Source: Taxawa tesnikishii (nom. ined.)
Taxonomy: Eukaryota > Ascomycota > Dothideomycetes > Dothideales
Direction: 5' to 3'
DNA: 64,000 nucleotides
Assembly: GCA_030247885.1 (NCBI GenBank)
Contig: JAPDRO010000004.1
Location: 1,364,001-1,428,000, forward strand
Part shown: one piece after another, positions 47,252 to 59,620 of the stretch
How positions within the stretch are numbered: the stretch's first letter is position 1
Layout of the letters: every line of letters starts with the position of its first letter
The notes under the pieces: generated by a model
Told to the model about the DNA's origin: nothing
What the model saw: only the letters and a program-made list of their open reading frames with translations
Database searches by the model: none
Translations under genes and position numbers: made by a program

Positions 47252-47752
47252 TTAGACAGTGGAGATTCTGAGACGAGATCTGCCATCGACGGAAGGAAGA
47301 CTGCCAGCTCTATAGATGTTCTCGGAAGTGGGGTACTGCTGTATTACTGATGATGGCGAGTTTTCGGAAGGCACTGTACCGAACTGTGCATGTCAAGCGC
47401 GCAAATCACGCACAATGGTATTTCATCTCGTCGGACAGATTGGTCGTGTGTCCTCCATATGCAGGAACTGAGCCGTATCGTGGATAAACCGGATGTAAAA
47501 GTCGATCATCAACCCCACAGATCTTCGACATCAACCCCGCATCTTCTCAACCATAGTTCTACGTCTCTTCTCCAAAACGATCAACCGTTCATCGCACGCA
47601 AATTTCCAACGGTCGGACGGATTCCGTGGTATTGGCGTTCCTTAGAGTGAATCGGAGGTCGATGTGACAGCACCGGTCCGCACGATGCCGGGCAAATAAA
47701 GGAACAACACGGCTTTCCGGATCGGAGAGCCTAGTTCGCATCGATATCCGGA
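47252..47752. other. intergenic (500 bp)
   Basis: Upstream of the esterase and 3' flank of eIF2B gamma; both genes lie on the minus strand. No gene recognised. Confidence 0.5.
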
Positions 47753-49682
47753 TCACTCCCTCGTGAGGCCGTCTGTAGTATCGAAAGAGTCGTCGCCTGC
47801 TTCGTCATCTAGTCCCATCTCACTTCCCAAGCCTTCATCAGCGAAAGCCATGTACTTTTCGTTCTTGGCCTCAGCTGCAAGAAAACATGTCAGCTATCGT
47901 CTCTTGAAACGCAAAATTGTCCGGTTGTGAGCGTGAGGTCGCAATCAAGCTTCAAGGAGAATTGCAAGCACTTACTTCCCCATTCCACGACAAAGCCAGG
48001 CTGTACCTCGCAATCAGTCAGCTTCGTCTTATCCTCATCCTTAGCACCGCCTCCTTCAACCTTGCACCGACGTCCTAAGATGCAACCGGTGAGTGTGACG
48101 TTCTCGCCCACGACCACGCCCTCCATGAGTAGACAACGGGTAAGTCTGGATCCACTGCCGATCGAGCAACCGACACCGATGACGGACTCCTTGATGTTGA
48201 CCCTGCTTTCAATGGTCACGTTTTCTGCAACGAGACTGTCGGCTTCGCTGACTCGTGATTGCTTTTGCATCATCTCGGGATGTTGATGCTTGAGAGTGTG
48301 TGCGAACGGCGATGACACTGCGCCGGTAGCGGCGGCCTCTGCGATTGAAGGAAGTTTAGCAAGGCGAAGAGAAACCGAAAGAAGGGAGAATGAGGTATCT
48401 ACTCTCCGTACGAACGGTTGTGCTGCATCCAGGCCTATTGGTGGTTGTACGTAGGCGAGGATTGGCGGTACGGTGAGTGGCTTCCGCTCCTCCACATCCG
48501 GCCTGACTATTGCCGGTACGCGGGATGCGAAGGTACCGGAACCGTTGTGAGGAGCAGTGCTGCTCTTCTTTACCGTGACACAAGTACTGCTCAAGCCGGC
48601 AAGATCGAGTTCGTCCTCCAGCTCCATGCTGTTGACCATATCGCCCAATTCATCAGGTGTCTTTTCTCCGCCTTCCAGGATATCTCGCAAGCCCAGTTTG
48701 TCGCCGAGTCCACGCTGCCAGCCAGCCTTTGCCCACCAACCCAGCACATCTTCAGCAATGGACTCGAACGACTCATTCTTCATGATCATCTCCATGACCC
48801 AGAAGGGGAAGAAATATATGTGTGCGTCCCTGTGTGTTGTCTTCATGTTGATCCTTCCGTGCTTCTTTAGCAAGCTGTGCCGTATGGGAAAGCTCTTCTT
48901 CTCTTCCGTGATATCCTTGACAGTACTGGTAGGGATGCTGAGCACCAGTTGCTCAATGCTTGGTAGCAGGGAACCTTCCGGTGCTGGAACCGGCGATACA
49001 GGTAACGGCGAGGTCGCGATGAAATCCGTCTCTTCTCCCTTGGTGCTGATTCCCTCAAGTCCTTTGGTAGGATACCACACGCCGAGTCCGCCTCTTCGTC
49101 CGCTCCTTTCACCCCCGATTCCGCTTTTGATAGGCACACCATCCACTATGCCACCAGCAGCACCACCCAAGCCAGCTTCCAACACCATCCATGACTGTAG
49201 CAACGAGGTTCCCTCGAGCTCGCAGATGATATCGCACGGCAGGACGATAAAGTCTGATGTAACGACCTTCTGTACTTCCGGTAGGCGAAATATGTCTCCC
49301 GTAGCAGTGGTTTGAGTCAAGTCCTTGGGCGCGACAAGTTCAGGCTTAGGTGTGGGCAGACTGGTCAAATGTGGGTTCTGTGCGAGGGCTGCCTCAAGCG
49401 GTCCCGCGCTTTCCGGCGGTGTGATCAAGGTGATATCTGTTGCATGTATGAGTATTGCAGAGGAATTGACCAAGGTGATCAATCACCAGACGTACGCTCA
49501 CGCACCTGTTACGCCCATGCGGTAGCACCAGTCCAGCGGATACCATACCATAGGCCGGTTCGCAATCGGCACAAGCGCTTTGGAAACTCCTTTGGATTGG
49601 AAGTGAATGTGTTCAGCGACACGCCAGGGCCGCAGAGGATTATAGCCTGGAAGCCGGGCGCAGGAAGAGTGGCGTGTGGCAT
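47753..49682 (-). CDS. gcd1: eIF2B subunit gamma (GCD1 family)
   Basis: Part of the guanine-nucleotide exchange factor for eIF2, the central control point of translation initiation. Exons 49506-49682, 47976-49436 and 47753-47874; introns of 69 and 101 nt. The expected length is about 586 aa. The pyrophosphorylase-like N-terminal domain begins MPHATLPAPGFQAIILCGPG, with KALVPIANRPMVWYPLDWC, then DITLITPP and FIVLPCDIICELEG. The C-terminal left-handed beta-helix shows hexapeptide repeats (NVTIESRVNIKESVIGVGCS, RLTRCLLMEGVVVGENVTLT). The acidic C-terminal tail ends GLTRE. One base seems missing near 49576-49580 (FPK-ALVPIANRP needs an extra G on the coding strand). The start at 49682 gives a complete N-terminal fold. 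Confidence 0.92.
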
Positions 49683-50311
49683 GTTGGGCGGTTCTCCGAC
49701 GACCTTGGGATTAGAGGTGTGTGGAAGGGATTGTTGCGGGTTTGAGCGCTATGCGCCGACTCGACGAGGCGCTATCAGTATGCTCTGAACAGCTGAGTCG
49801 ATGCGATGATCGTTCGTGTAGATTCTCTTGGTTTGTATGGCGACCCTGCTCAGGATGATAGCGAGTGCAGATGCGCCAGAAACAGGCAGATATAGAGTGG
49901 ACCACAGGCAGATGGCGAGTTCCGATTGTTTGGTCGTGCTGTATTCACACTCACAGTCACACCCAAACTCAGACTCGGACTCACACCTTCACACTTTCCC
50001 ACTTTCACACTCTCACCCCGTAACCCGGGATCCGAGACCCGAGACCCGTTACCCGTGTCGCCGAACGCCGAATCTCCCGGGTCGGTGCCGCGCCAAGCAG
50101 TGAAGGGACCGAAACCTCAACCTCCACCTCGACTCGGAAGGAAGGCCCGAGCTGTTCTTGCCATGTTTTGTGTGGGGAAGCTCAGCAGCGCAGCCCGCAG
50201 CCAGCAGCGCGCAGCCAGCCTCCTCTCCTCTCCTCTCACGTGCCCGCATACACCACTCCCTCACTCTTGCCCTACCGTCACAACGTCTACACCACTCGAC
50301 CAAATGTGACA
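49683..50311. promoter_or_regulatory. divergent promoter region, eIF2B gamma / Pex22-like
   Basis: About 630 bp between divergent starts. Contains a run of CACA/CTCA-like repeats (about 49945-50010) and repeated short GACCCGAGACCCG units near 50030-50050. No gene. Confidence 0.5.
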
Positions 50312-51771
50312 ATGCCGTCCTACGACCGCTATGATCGCCGTCGCACCCGCTACGGTCCCGCGCCTGGCCCATCCCGTTCTACGCTCGGCTACTGGGTCCC
50401 TCTTGTGCTCACAATCACAGTTGCGACAGCAGGTCTAGTCGCATGGGTCTGGAGCGAAAGACAGGAAGACGAAGACGAAGACAGAGACGACAACTACCCT
50501 TCTGACGAACACGAAGGGCCGGAATACCCGCCGCGACACCGAAAAAGTCATGACCAGCCGCCCGGTTACGAAGCACCGCCTGCCCATGGGCCCTACACTG
50601 AGCCCCCATACGGATCCGAAGGATCACGCGACGCGACAGGAGAAGAAGCGAGTTTCATGACGCGCATGTCGGGCGCGATACGGCGGACACCATCGCCACA
50701 GCAGTTCTTCGACAGCGCAGGACAGAGGATTGCGGCCGGAGTAGCTGCAGCAGGAGCTGTTGTGGGGGCGCTCTGAGTTCGATTAGGGAAGAAGACAATC
50801 ACAATCGGGAGGAAAGAGAAGGGTTTTCGGACCATGAGCGCTGGAGCGAGGAGGCCCTCAGCAGACGCGTGGAAGCGCAGAGCAGGGAGTCAGGGGCAGC
50901 TGTGAGCGCGAACACCGAAGCCTTCAACGCGTCCGTCAGGTCCGGTCCAAGCAGCACAGCAGCAGGCAAGGCTCGCGCGCGGCGGACCATCGCCGTAGTT
51001 GTCAGCGCCGAAACCTCACTTGACACGCTGCATCAGGAGGAGGACGTGAGCTACCACACCGAACACGCCGTAAGCCCTCCCCATCAACGCCATGTAAACC
51101 CACAGCAGCTGCTGACTCAACCCCAGTCCATCCTCTCGCATCTACCACAAAACCTCGACCCCAGCACAGCGCGCCTCTTCGTCCTAATCTACGCGCCTCA
51201 CCTAACCTCCCTCCCCTCCACCAACCCATCCACCCGCGCGCCGCCCTCAACACTCTCATCCTCCTACTCCGCCATCAATACGCCGCTCCAAACGCCAGGC
51301 GAAGAACTCGCATCTATTTCTCCACGCGCGGATGCCTCAACGTCTCCCTCGTCCCCACACTCCCGCTTGTTCGACGCGCTTTGCGGGCAAGCGCAAGCAT
51401 TAGTCGAGAAACCCAGCATGATCCTGCCCTTTACAACCCCAACTGGCTTCGTGCACATCTTGCGCCACCTAGCGCCCTCTCTAGTCTACCTGGCCGACAC
51501 GCCCGCGTTGAGTGGCAACGAGGGCGAGAACGTCGCGCAGTTGAGAGGATGGGTGGGGCAGACTGTGCTGGTGGTTGGCGACGAGGGCGGGCATGGAGGT
51601 TTAGTCGACACGGAAACGGAGACGGAGGACGAGGGTCTGCGGAGGGAGAGCACGAAAGAGAGACAGTGGTGGGAGGGGAGTGATATGGTGGGGCTGGGGA
51701 AAGGGGTTGAGGTCGTGGATGCGGGACGCGTGGGCGACGATTGGGGTAGAAGGGCCAGTTCGAAAGAGTGA
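50312..51771 (+). CDS. Pex22-like peroxin (membrane-anchored)
   Basis: The start is ATG 50312. The first 60 residues carry one membrane anchor (GYWVPLVLTITVATAGLVAW) followed by an acidic stretch. A conserved segment EEASFMTRMSGAIRRTPSPQ leads to a Gly/Ala-rich helix. The C-terminal domain has RTIAVVVSAETSLDTLH, ILSHLPQNLDPSTARLFVLI, MILPFTTPTGFVHILRHLAP, GWVGQTVLVVGDEGGHGGLV and GLGKGVEVVDAGRVGDDW. This matches what I recall as the fungal Pex22-like family. Pex22 anchors the ubiquitin-conjugating enzyme Pex4 on the peroxisome for receptor recycling. An in-phase intron (51070-51126, 57 nt) joins HTEHA to SILSHL. One G seems missing in the run at 50764-50768, where six would read AVVGGALSSIREED. 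The family assignment is from memory and less certain than the gene itself. Expected 467 aa. Confidence 0.72.
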
Positions 51772-52368
51772 CGGGGGCTAGCAGCATCAAGCGTGCTTTG
51801 TAGCTCAGAAGTGGGATTGGACGCCTGCGCGGGAGGGGGCGTGAATGTATCGATATCCTTGAATTGCATTGTATGCTACCTGGAGCGTATGCTCTTTGTT
51901 TCTGTAGTAAATAACTTGGCTACAGGACATGCCGGACAAACAAAAGCCAAGCCGACGCTCACGCTCACACTCACGCTCATTGACACCGTTGATGCCAAGA
52001 GGGGGATGGCGGCTGGCATTGGCATGTCGTCGAGGCCGCCACGTCATGTTAGACTGTCGTGGAAACAAGCATTCTCCACCGCAGTATGTGTATACCGTGG
52101 TAGGCACACGAGTCGTGTTTTCAATTTACGTGGCATAGCAATAGCATGCGGTTTGGCGCGCGATTCTGCAGGCATACGGTGCAAGAGCAACGGTCCAGAT
52201 TGTCATCCATCATGTTAACGAGTCCTGCGCCCACACGACCATTTGTCTAACCCACGGGTACAACAGCCCCGTTACGTCCTGCGAGTCAACCGCTTGACAG
52301 GCCCGTTTATTGTATTGAAGCATCCGAAACCCAAGAAGAGTACCTAAGACCTCGCCCACTCTCATGGC
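51772..52368. other. convergent intergenic region with dispersed repeat
   Basis: Between the convergent Pex22-like and ENA genes. Holds the second copy of the dispersed 30-bp sequence (51863-51892) and a CACGCT-like repeat near 51955-51980. No gene. Confidence 0.5.
51846..51910 (+). repeat. dispersed short repeat, copy 2
   Basis: The core 51863-51892 matches 38901-38930 with two differences; flanks are weakly similar. It lies about 90 bp after the Pex22-like stop codon. Confidence 0.55.
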
Positions 52369-55300
52369 CTAAGGGCTCCCCGTGTCCGCTAGGAATTCGC
52401 CAAAGGCCCTCTTTTCCAGGTCGTCAGGCGTGAAGCCCATCTTGACCGCGCGGCGTCGAAAGTAGATGCGCTTGGCCCACTTCCAGGCCTCGACTCCTGC
52501 AAAGAAGAGGATAGCTTCTATGAAGACAACGCCCCATTCCCAAGAGATGCCGGTATGCTTGAAGACGTCATGGTTGATTACCTGTATCTCCATCGTTAGT
52601 TTCGACATACATGGCGGGAGGAGTTTCTCAGGGAGGGAAATGCTGCTTACCGGTATGTACAGAGTGGGGAAGATGGTGATGAAGCCAGCAATGATGGCCC
52701 AGAAGAGAAACTTGTTGCGCCAAACGTCGAACATCCACTGTGTAAAGTACCGCTTGCTGCCTGGCTGCATGCGGAAAAAGCTGCGGCGCAAGTCGACCAT
52801 TTCCCATGCAAGAAACAGTGCGAACCATGTCAGGCTGACAAAGGTAGTGGCGCGGGCGCGAAAAACGGTGTCGCACGCGGCCGAGTACGAGTTATTGCAG
52901 TTTTGACCCAGATCACCATTTCCGAAACCGAAGGCGACGAGAGTGAAGGATGCGAGGCACAGTGCGCTCATCCACAGTCCATACACTAGCATGTCAACAA
53001 GGACCTCAAGTGTGAAGACGCCGCGTTTGAGGGACTGTGGAGGCCGAGAGAGGATATCTGGGCTTGCAACCTCCATGCCTAAACCCATATCCGGCATACC
53101 AGACGTGATCATGATGATCCACAGGATCTCAACTGGAGCGAGCGGAAAGACGGAAATGCCAGAGATGTCCTTAAACGCTAGACCGATAAGCAGAGTGCAG
53201 GCCTGCGCGATATTCTCGGCGAGCAGATGGAGAATGAACTTCTGGATGTTGTCGAACATGCGCCGACCTTCTTCGATAGCGTTGAGTATCGAAGCGAAGT
53301 TGTCATCTGTAAGGACAATATCCGAGGCATCTTTGGCGACGTCTGACCCTGCTTGGCCCATGGCTATGCCTACATCGGCAGTATTGAGCGAAGGGGCATC
53401 ATTGACGCCGTCACCTGTCTGTGTGGTTGTTAGCCCACAGCGAAGAGAGAATAGCGAGCATCAAGGTTGCCTTACCATGGCCATAAAGGCCTTCCGTCGA
53501 CGCAGTGCCTCGATCATACGGACCTTTGTGCTGGGTGCACATCGCGCAATGACAAGAGGTAGCACTGGCAACTTGTCCAACTCCTCGTCTGTGTGCCGGT
53601 CGAACTCCCGTGCAGTCATGCACATACTCTTTGCAACAGATTTGCTCACTTTCTTGGGGTCCGGAAGGATGCCCACCTGGGCGGCAATTGCCCGCGCAGT
53701 GGCTGGATGGTCGCCCGTGAGCATATGGACTTTGATCCCGGCTCGGTGACACAGCCTAACTGAATCGGCAGACTCTGGTCGTGGCGGGTCGTAAAGTCCG
53801 ACCAAGCCACGGAAGACGAGATCACGTTCGACCCCTTCCCGGAGAGGTGGTCCGTCGCGACTTGCGCGTCGTCCAGCACTGGGGTCCCAGGATCGGCTCG
53901 CTAATGCCAGCACGCGAAGTCCTTGTGAAGCGAGCGCTTCCATGTTGTCCAAGATACTCTTCCTCATAGTCGCGTCCAGTTCAACAGCCTTGCCACTTTG
54001 CCACACAGCAGTTGCGCATGAGTCTATGACTCGTTCCACAGCGCCTTTGCTGTACACCATCTGATTCCTGCTCTGAGTGTCTTCAAAGATGACGGACATT
54101 TTTTGACGTTAGAGTCAAATGGATACTCGCAGATCTGTTTCTGCTTCGGACCTTCACCCTGCGTGAGTCTGGTTCTATTGTAACCGAAGCGACTGGCGAA
54201 GACCTGCAGCGCAATTTCGGTCGGATCCCCCTTGCAGTCCATACACCGCTTTCGTTCTCGCGAACATGGGCTAGGTTTGCGAGAGATGCAACCATGAGAA
54301 AGTTTTTAGTTCTTCGTTTTCCTGAAGTAACGTTTGGTAGTCCACAACATGACCTTCGGCCATTTTCTCGTCGGATTGCGCCGAGGTCGGTGTGCTTTGA
54401 ATATAGCTGATGTCTCCTAGTGTCGGGTTGAAGGGTTCATTCGACTGGCTGATGGTGTAGGTGCCTCCGCTGGGGATCCAACACTTCCTCGTAACCATCT
54501 GTCCCTGGGTCAATGTGCCCGTTTTGTCGGAGCAGATATCTGTGATAGCCCCTAGAGCTTCGAGTGCATTCATCTTTCGAACGACAACATTGCGTTCCAC
54601 CATGCGCTTGGTCCCGACAGCCATCGTGATGGTTAGGACCACAATCAACGAGGCAGGTATCATTGACAAGCCTGTTGCAACAGCATAAATGATGACTTCC
54701 CGGTTGTCGGCGAAGCGGTTCGCGGCGAGCACGATAATTGCGCAAAGCACAGCGATGAAGAAAAGCAATATGGCTAACCGCGAGAGCTTCCTTTGTAGCG
54801 GCGTGCCCACGTTAACTCCCAGGAATCGGCCGACCCCATCGCTGAATGTCAGCGTCCAAGACTCGGCGTACCGTAGGGGTGAGTTGTTCCGTCAGCCCGA
54901 CGTTTCACAGGTCGCACTTTGGAGTCACCTTTCCGTAGTTGAGCAGCGATGGAGCCAATCTCGGTTGACATTCCTGTAGCAAAGACTACGCCTCGCGCGC
55001 GACCCTTGGTGACCGTCGAGGAGCTGTAGGCAACATTGATGCGGTCACCAGGCCCCGTATCCTCATCCAAAACGACCTCCTCGTCCTTGTTCACGGGCAG
55101 AGACTCGCCCGTCAGAAGAGCTTCGTCGGTCTCGAAATTGGCCGTCTCGGTCAATCTGTTTTAGGTCAGCCTGGATGACCTAAGACAAAGTTGAGCACAA
55201 GTCGTACCTGAGATCCGCCGGCACGGTATCGCCAAGCTTGAGTTCGACCACGTCTCCTGGCACCAGTTCTGCTGTAGGGATGTTGATGGTTTGCCCACCG

Positions 55301-55750
55301 CGGACCACATTGGCAGTGGGAGAGCTCAGTGCGCGGAGTGAGTTCATTGTCTTTTCAGCGTTGAGTTCCTGGAAGAATCCAACAACGATATTGAGCACGA
55401 TAACACCTGCGATGACGCCGCCTTCGATCCACGACTGTATAGCGAGTGAAACCACCATGGCCATGATGAGGACCTGCACACATTAGTATGCTGTGCTTTG
55501 TGTTCATGCAAGAGCACTTCACCAATATCATGGCGTTTGCGATCTGACGCAGTAGGATCTTGGCAGGCTGGACACCAGCGCCACCCTCCAACTCGTTCTT
55601 GCCATACTCATTCGACCTGGACTGTACCTCTGCAGCAGACAGACCATCGACGGGGTTTGTGTCAAGCTCTCGACACAAGACGTCAGATTCAAGAGCATGA
55701 GCAGGCTTCGAGAGAGGCTTGTTGGATTGGCCAGAAATGTGGCCTTCCAT
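52369..55750 (-). CDS. ena1: ENA-type P-type ATPase (Na+/K+ exporter, type IID)
   Basis: A plasma-membrane pump that exports Na+, Li+ or K+ at high salt or pH. The start at 55750 gives [20 protein letters not shown]. Exons: 55523-55750, 55208-55473, 53476-55155, 52651-53418 and 52369-52581; introns of 49, 52, 57 and 69 nt. The expected length is about 1,052 aa. The actuator loop has [15 protein letters not shown]. The phosphorylated Asp lies in [11 protein letters not shown] (about 54511-54528) and the nucleotide-binding region in KGDPTEIAL. The hinge [20 protein letters not shown] is typical of IID pumps. The C-terminus ends [11 protein letters not shown]. About ten membrane segments are expected. 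Four apparent single-base losses lie near 54871, 54297, 54231 and in the T run 54099-54104; each is cured by one base. Given intact motifs on both sides, sequence error is favoured. The gene faces the RIP block 500 bp upstream. Confidence 0.93.
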
Positions 55751-56259
55751 AGCGCAAACGTGAGAACAACCATTACACTGTTGACAAGAACAAGACAGCA
55801 CCTACGAAGGAGGGGAAAGCATCCATCTTATACCCTACGTGTTGAGCGTCTCATGGCGCAGATAACAGAGAGGCGAACGTGGTCGCCGAGCACTGCCAAT
55901 GCTACAGTACTGTTTGTGTCTGCAAGCAATTGCGTCGACAGTCGTGACTGCCAAGAGATGGACCCTGCCACCACGGCAGCAGCAAAGGATGCCTAGCATA
56001 ATCGACTAGAAGCTATCAATCCGGGGTGTCTTGACGAACGTGGCTAGGAGGTATGGAGGCTCTTATCGCTCTTGGCACTACCAACAATATCGCGTCTGAC
56101 TGAAGGCCAAGGCCAAGGCCATCCAAGCCCAGCGTCGGGAAAATCGGGTAACGCTCGGCGGTACTGAATTTCAGAGGGCTTTTGTCAACATATTGTCGCA
56201 CTCATGAAAGGTCCCGGGTCTACGCCTGGAATGTTCTGTGCTTAACCCTACCAAAATCC
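55751..56259. promoter_or_regulatory. ENA gene upstream region, edge of the AT-rich block
   Basis: GC-moderate spacer carrying the ENA promoter and 5' leader, with a short AAGGCC repeat at 56103-56120. Composition flips within a few tens of bases at about 56,260. No other gene recognised. Confidence 0.5.
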
Positions 56260-57060
56260 CACGTCTTATTCTAATTACTACTTGTACGCTAGCCTTATAG
56301 AATTTGCTAGTATACGAAACTACTACCCCGCATATAGGGATCCTTAAATATTCTCGTATTTAAAATCGATAGGGATTTTCGGGAATTTTATTAGCTAACT
56401 CTACTAAAGTTACTTAAAACGCGCCTATTAAGTAGTAATTTATTAATATAGTAGTATATATTACCTATATAATTATAGTTAGTCTTTAAAAGATATAGTA
56501 ATAAAAACTTATATATTTATAATAGATATAGCCTTTTAAAACTTCCTTTTAAATACTATAAGTACTATTATAATTAGTAAGCCTTTAATAACTTTTATTA
56601 TTATATACTATCTTTATTATTACCTTTATTAATTATTTAGAATATAATATATTTTATAAGTAAGTTAACTACTTAAGTAAGTTAATTACTTTATAAAACT
56701 AAAATACTTACGTAGTAATATTATATAATACCTTAATAACGCAACGTATAATATACTTATATTAAAGGAAATATATACCTTATTATCTTTAATATTATAT
56801 TTAAGTAAATTTAAAGTAATAAATACGTTATAATAGTATATATTATACTTTAACTAATACTATAAAACTAACGCGCTAAATAGTACTTTTAACGCAACTA
56901 TAAGCCGAAATTAAAGCGCCTTATAAAACTAAAAGAAAAGGTAGTTATATATTATATATTAAATAAGAGTTTACGTAATATATTACCTTTAAAGGGAAAC
57001 GTTTAAAATATAACTAATAAGCTACTAAGAAAATATAATAAGAAGTCTATTAGTAATATA

Positions 57061-57560
57061 GTAGAGTAGCCTCTACTTCCTTACTACTACCTAAATAGCT
57101 AAGTACTACTACGTAACTTTATATTACGTAACTTTACCCCTTATATTTACCTTTCGAAGGATAATAGTAAGGGATTTATTATAAGAATAAAAACTAGAAA
57201 TAGCTACTTACTACTACTACCTTTCCTCCCTACTATAATTAGTAACTATAGTAGGGAGATTAATTAGCTTAATAAGTAACTTAAGAAGGACTATAATAGT
57301 AGTAGTAAGTAGTTATCGAATAACTAGATAGTTTTATTAACTAAACGAGTTATTAGTTAACTAGACGAGTTATTTATTAACTAGACGGGTTTATTATTAC
57401 TAGCTATATATATTATAAATTACTTATAGGACCTTTATTTTATCGTTTCTAAGCTACTACTTATTTAATTTTACGTCTTTATACTTATTTTACTTTTTAT
57501 TTAAACTTCTATTTTACTTACTATCTTACTAGCTTATAATATTAATTAGATTATTACCTA
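57061..57560 (+). repeat. long direct repeat, copy A (LTR-like fossil)
   Basis: Similar in the same orientation to 60970-61530. Shared landmarks, in order, are a CTACTTCCTTACTACTACCT-like start, a TTTACCTTTCGAAGGA-like segment, GACTATAATAGTAG, and ATAGGACCTTTATTTTATCG near the end. Could be one of two long terminal repeats or just one of several related insertions. Confidence 0.6.
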
Positions 57561-57655
57561 ATTCGTATACTACTAGATTCTTATAGTACGCTAGTAATAG
57601 TAATAACTATAGTCTATTAGATTATTATCCTCTTCCTTATTAGCTTATTAAGTAA

Positions 57656-57715
57656 GCGCTTATTAAGTAAGCGCTTACTAAGTAAGCGCTTATTAACTAA
57701 GCGCTTATTAACTAA
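57656..57715 (+). repeat. 15-nt tandem repeat, 4 copies
   Basis: Four consecutive copies of GCGCTTATTAAGTAA with one or two differences each. The GCGC cores stand out in an otherwise A/T sequence. Confidence 0.88.
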
Positions 57716-57889
57716 GTAGTCTCTTATTACCTTCCTTATTAGCTTATTAAGTAAGTAATTACTATAAGGCGTAAAAAGTAAGGTACTAGTATTACGTAAT
57801 CTAAAGAGTATAAAAATAAGTCTATTAGAATAATATTTATAACTATAAAGACTTTACTAGAAGATCGCGTTATATTAAAAGAGCGCGTT

Positions 57890-58240
57890 ATATAATAAGA
57901 CTCGTTAATTAGGTAGTTATGTTATAAGATATAAGTATATAAGGTAGTCTTCTTAGTACTACTAGAGGAAGTTCGTAACTATAGAGTTAAGGTTATAACT
58001 ATAGTAATACTAGTATTAGTAGCTATAGTAGTACTAGTATTAGTAACTATAGTAGTACTAATAATAGTAGCTATAGTAATAGTTATAGTAATACTAGCGT
58101 AGAAAGAGTAAGAGACTTTATAGCTAAGTAATTTATTAAAGGATTACGCTATATAATAAGACTCGTTAATTAAGTAGTTATATTATAAGCTATAAGTATA
58201 TAAGGTAGTCTTCTTAATACTACTAAAGGAAATTCGTAAC
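57890..58240 (+). repeat. ~245-bp spaced duplication
   Basis: About 90 bp beginning near 57,895 (AAGACTCGTTAATTAGGTAG) recurs near 58,140, in the same orientation and well conserved, including GTATATAAGGTAGTCTTCTT. The 24-nt array lies between the two copies. Confidence 0.7.
57997..58092 (+). repeat. 24-nt tandem repeat, 4 copies
   Basis: Four consecutive 24-nt units of the form ACTATAGTAGTACTAGTATT plus AGTA, with small differences; the last copy is the most divergent. Confidence 0.82.
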
Positions 58241-59079
58241 TATAAGGTTATACTTATAACTAGATTTAAAGGTACTATAAAGGTAGCTATTATAGTACTT
58301 ATAGTAGTATTAGTACTAAAGTAATTAGTACTAATACGAGGATTAACCTCTAAGAAACTAGCTACTAATATTACTATAAGAAGGACTAAGAGTAGTACTA
58401 GAAAATAACTAGAAGAGCAACTTACTATAAGGACTACTATTTATACGTAATATAAGAAGACTACTAGTTATATATAACGGATTAATCGTACTAGATAGAA
58501 GCGTATCTCTAGACCTTTTATATTTATATAACGCGCTATAACTATAACTATAAAGTTACTAGTTAAAGAAGTAGTTACTACTAGCGCTAGCGTTAGTAGT
58601 ATACGCCTAGAGCTATTAACGCTATAAGAGAAAGAGTAGTTATAAAGAAAAGGCCGTTATTTTCGCTATCGTAATACTAGCTATTAATCTTTCGATTTAT
58701 ACTATCTAAATAACTAGATAGTTAGGCTAGTAAATACCTTATAGAAAATACTAGTAAAACGCGCTATATTAGTATTAAAAGAACGCGCTAGGCTAATACT
58801 AGAATAATACGCTATTACTAGTAAGGCTTATAACTATAATATAGCTATATTAAAATAAGTAGAAAGAGTTAGAGATAAGGATAGTAAGGCTATAGCTTAT
58901 AAGATACTAAGTTATACTATAAAGATACTAGAGTTTAAGTAGTAACTAGCTAGCTAATAAATTATTAGACTAGCTATAAAAGACTAGACTAGAAATTACT
59001 TTTACTATTATTTTACTAAGAACTTTATATAGCTCGGAGCTATGTAAAAACTTAAGGGTAAAAGAGTTATTTAATGTTA

Positions 59080-59530
59080 CTAGAATTAACTAGTTACTTA
59101 CTACTAGACTAGCGTTTATTACTAAACTAGACTAGCTATTAATTACTAGACTAACTATTATTTGCTAGACTAGCTATTAGTTACTAGACTAGCTATTATT
59201 TACTATACTAGCTATTAATTACTAAACTAGTTATTAATTACTAAACTAGCTATTATTAGTAGACTAGTTATTACTTACTATATTAGCTATTAAGTACTAT
59301 ACTAGACTAGTTACTAACTATTAAAATAGTTACTATACTAAAATAGCTACTAGACTAGTTATTAATTACTAAACGAGCTATCGATTACTAGACTAGCTAT
59401 TAACTACTATATTAGATTAACTATTAACTACTATATTAAACTAGTTAATAGCTACTACTTATTAGATTAGACTAGCTACTAGTAATTAGGCTAGCTACTA
59501 GCTACTATATTAAAATAGACTACTAGACTA
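59080..59530 (+). repeat. degenerate CTAGACTAGCTATTA tandem array
   Basis: About twenty diverged units of 15-30 nt built on ACTAGACTAGCTATTAATT. The unit borders are fuzzy. Confidence 0.75.
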
Positions 59531-59620
59531 AAAGTCGTACTACTACTAAGGGTTATTTATTATTATTCTTACTAAGAACTTTATATAGCTCGAAGTTATA
59601 TAATAACTTAGGAGCTTAAG

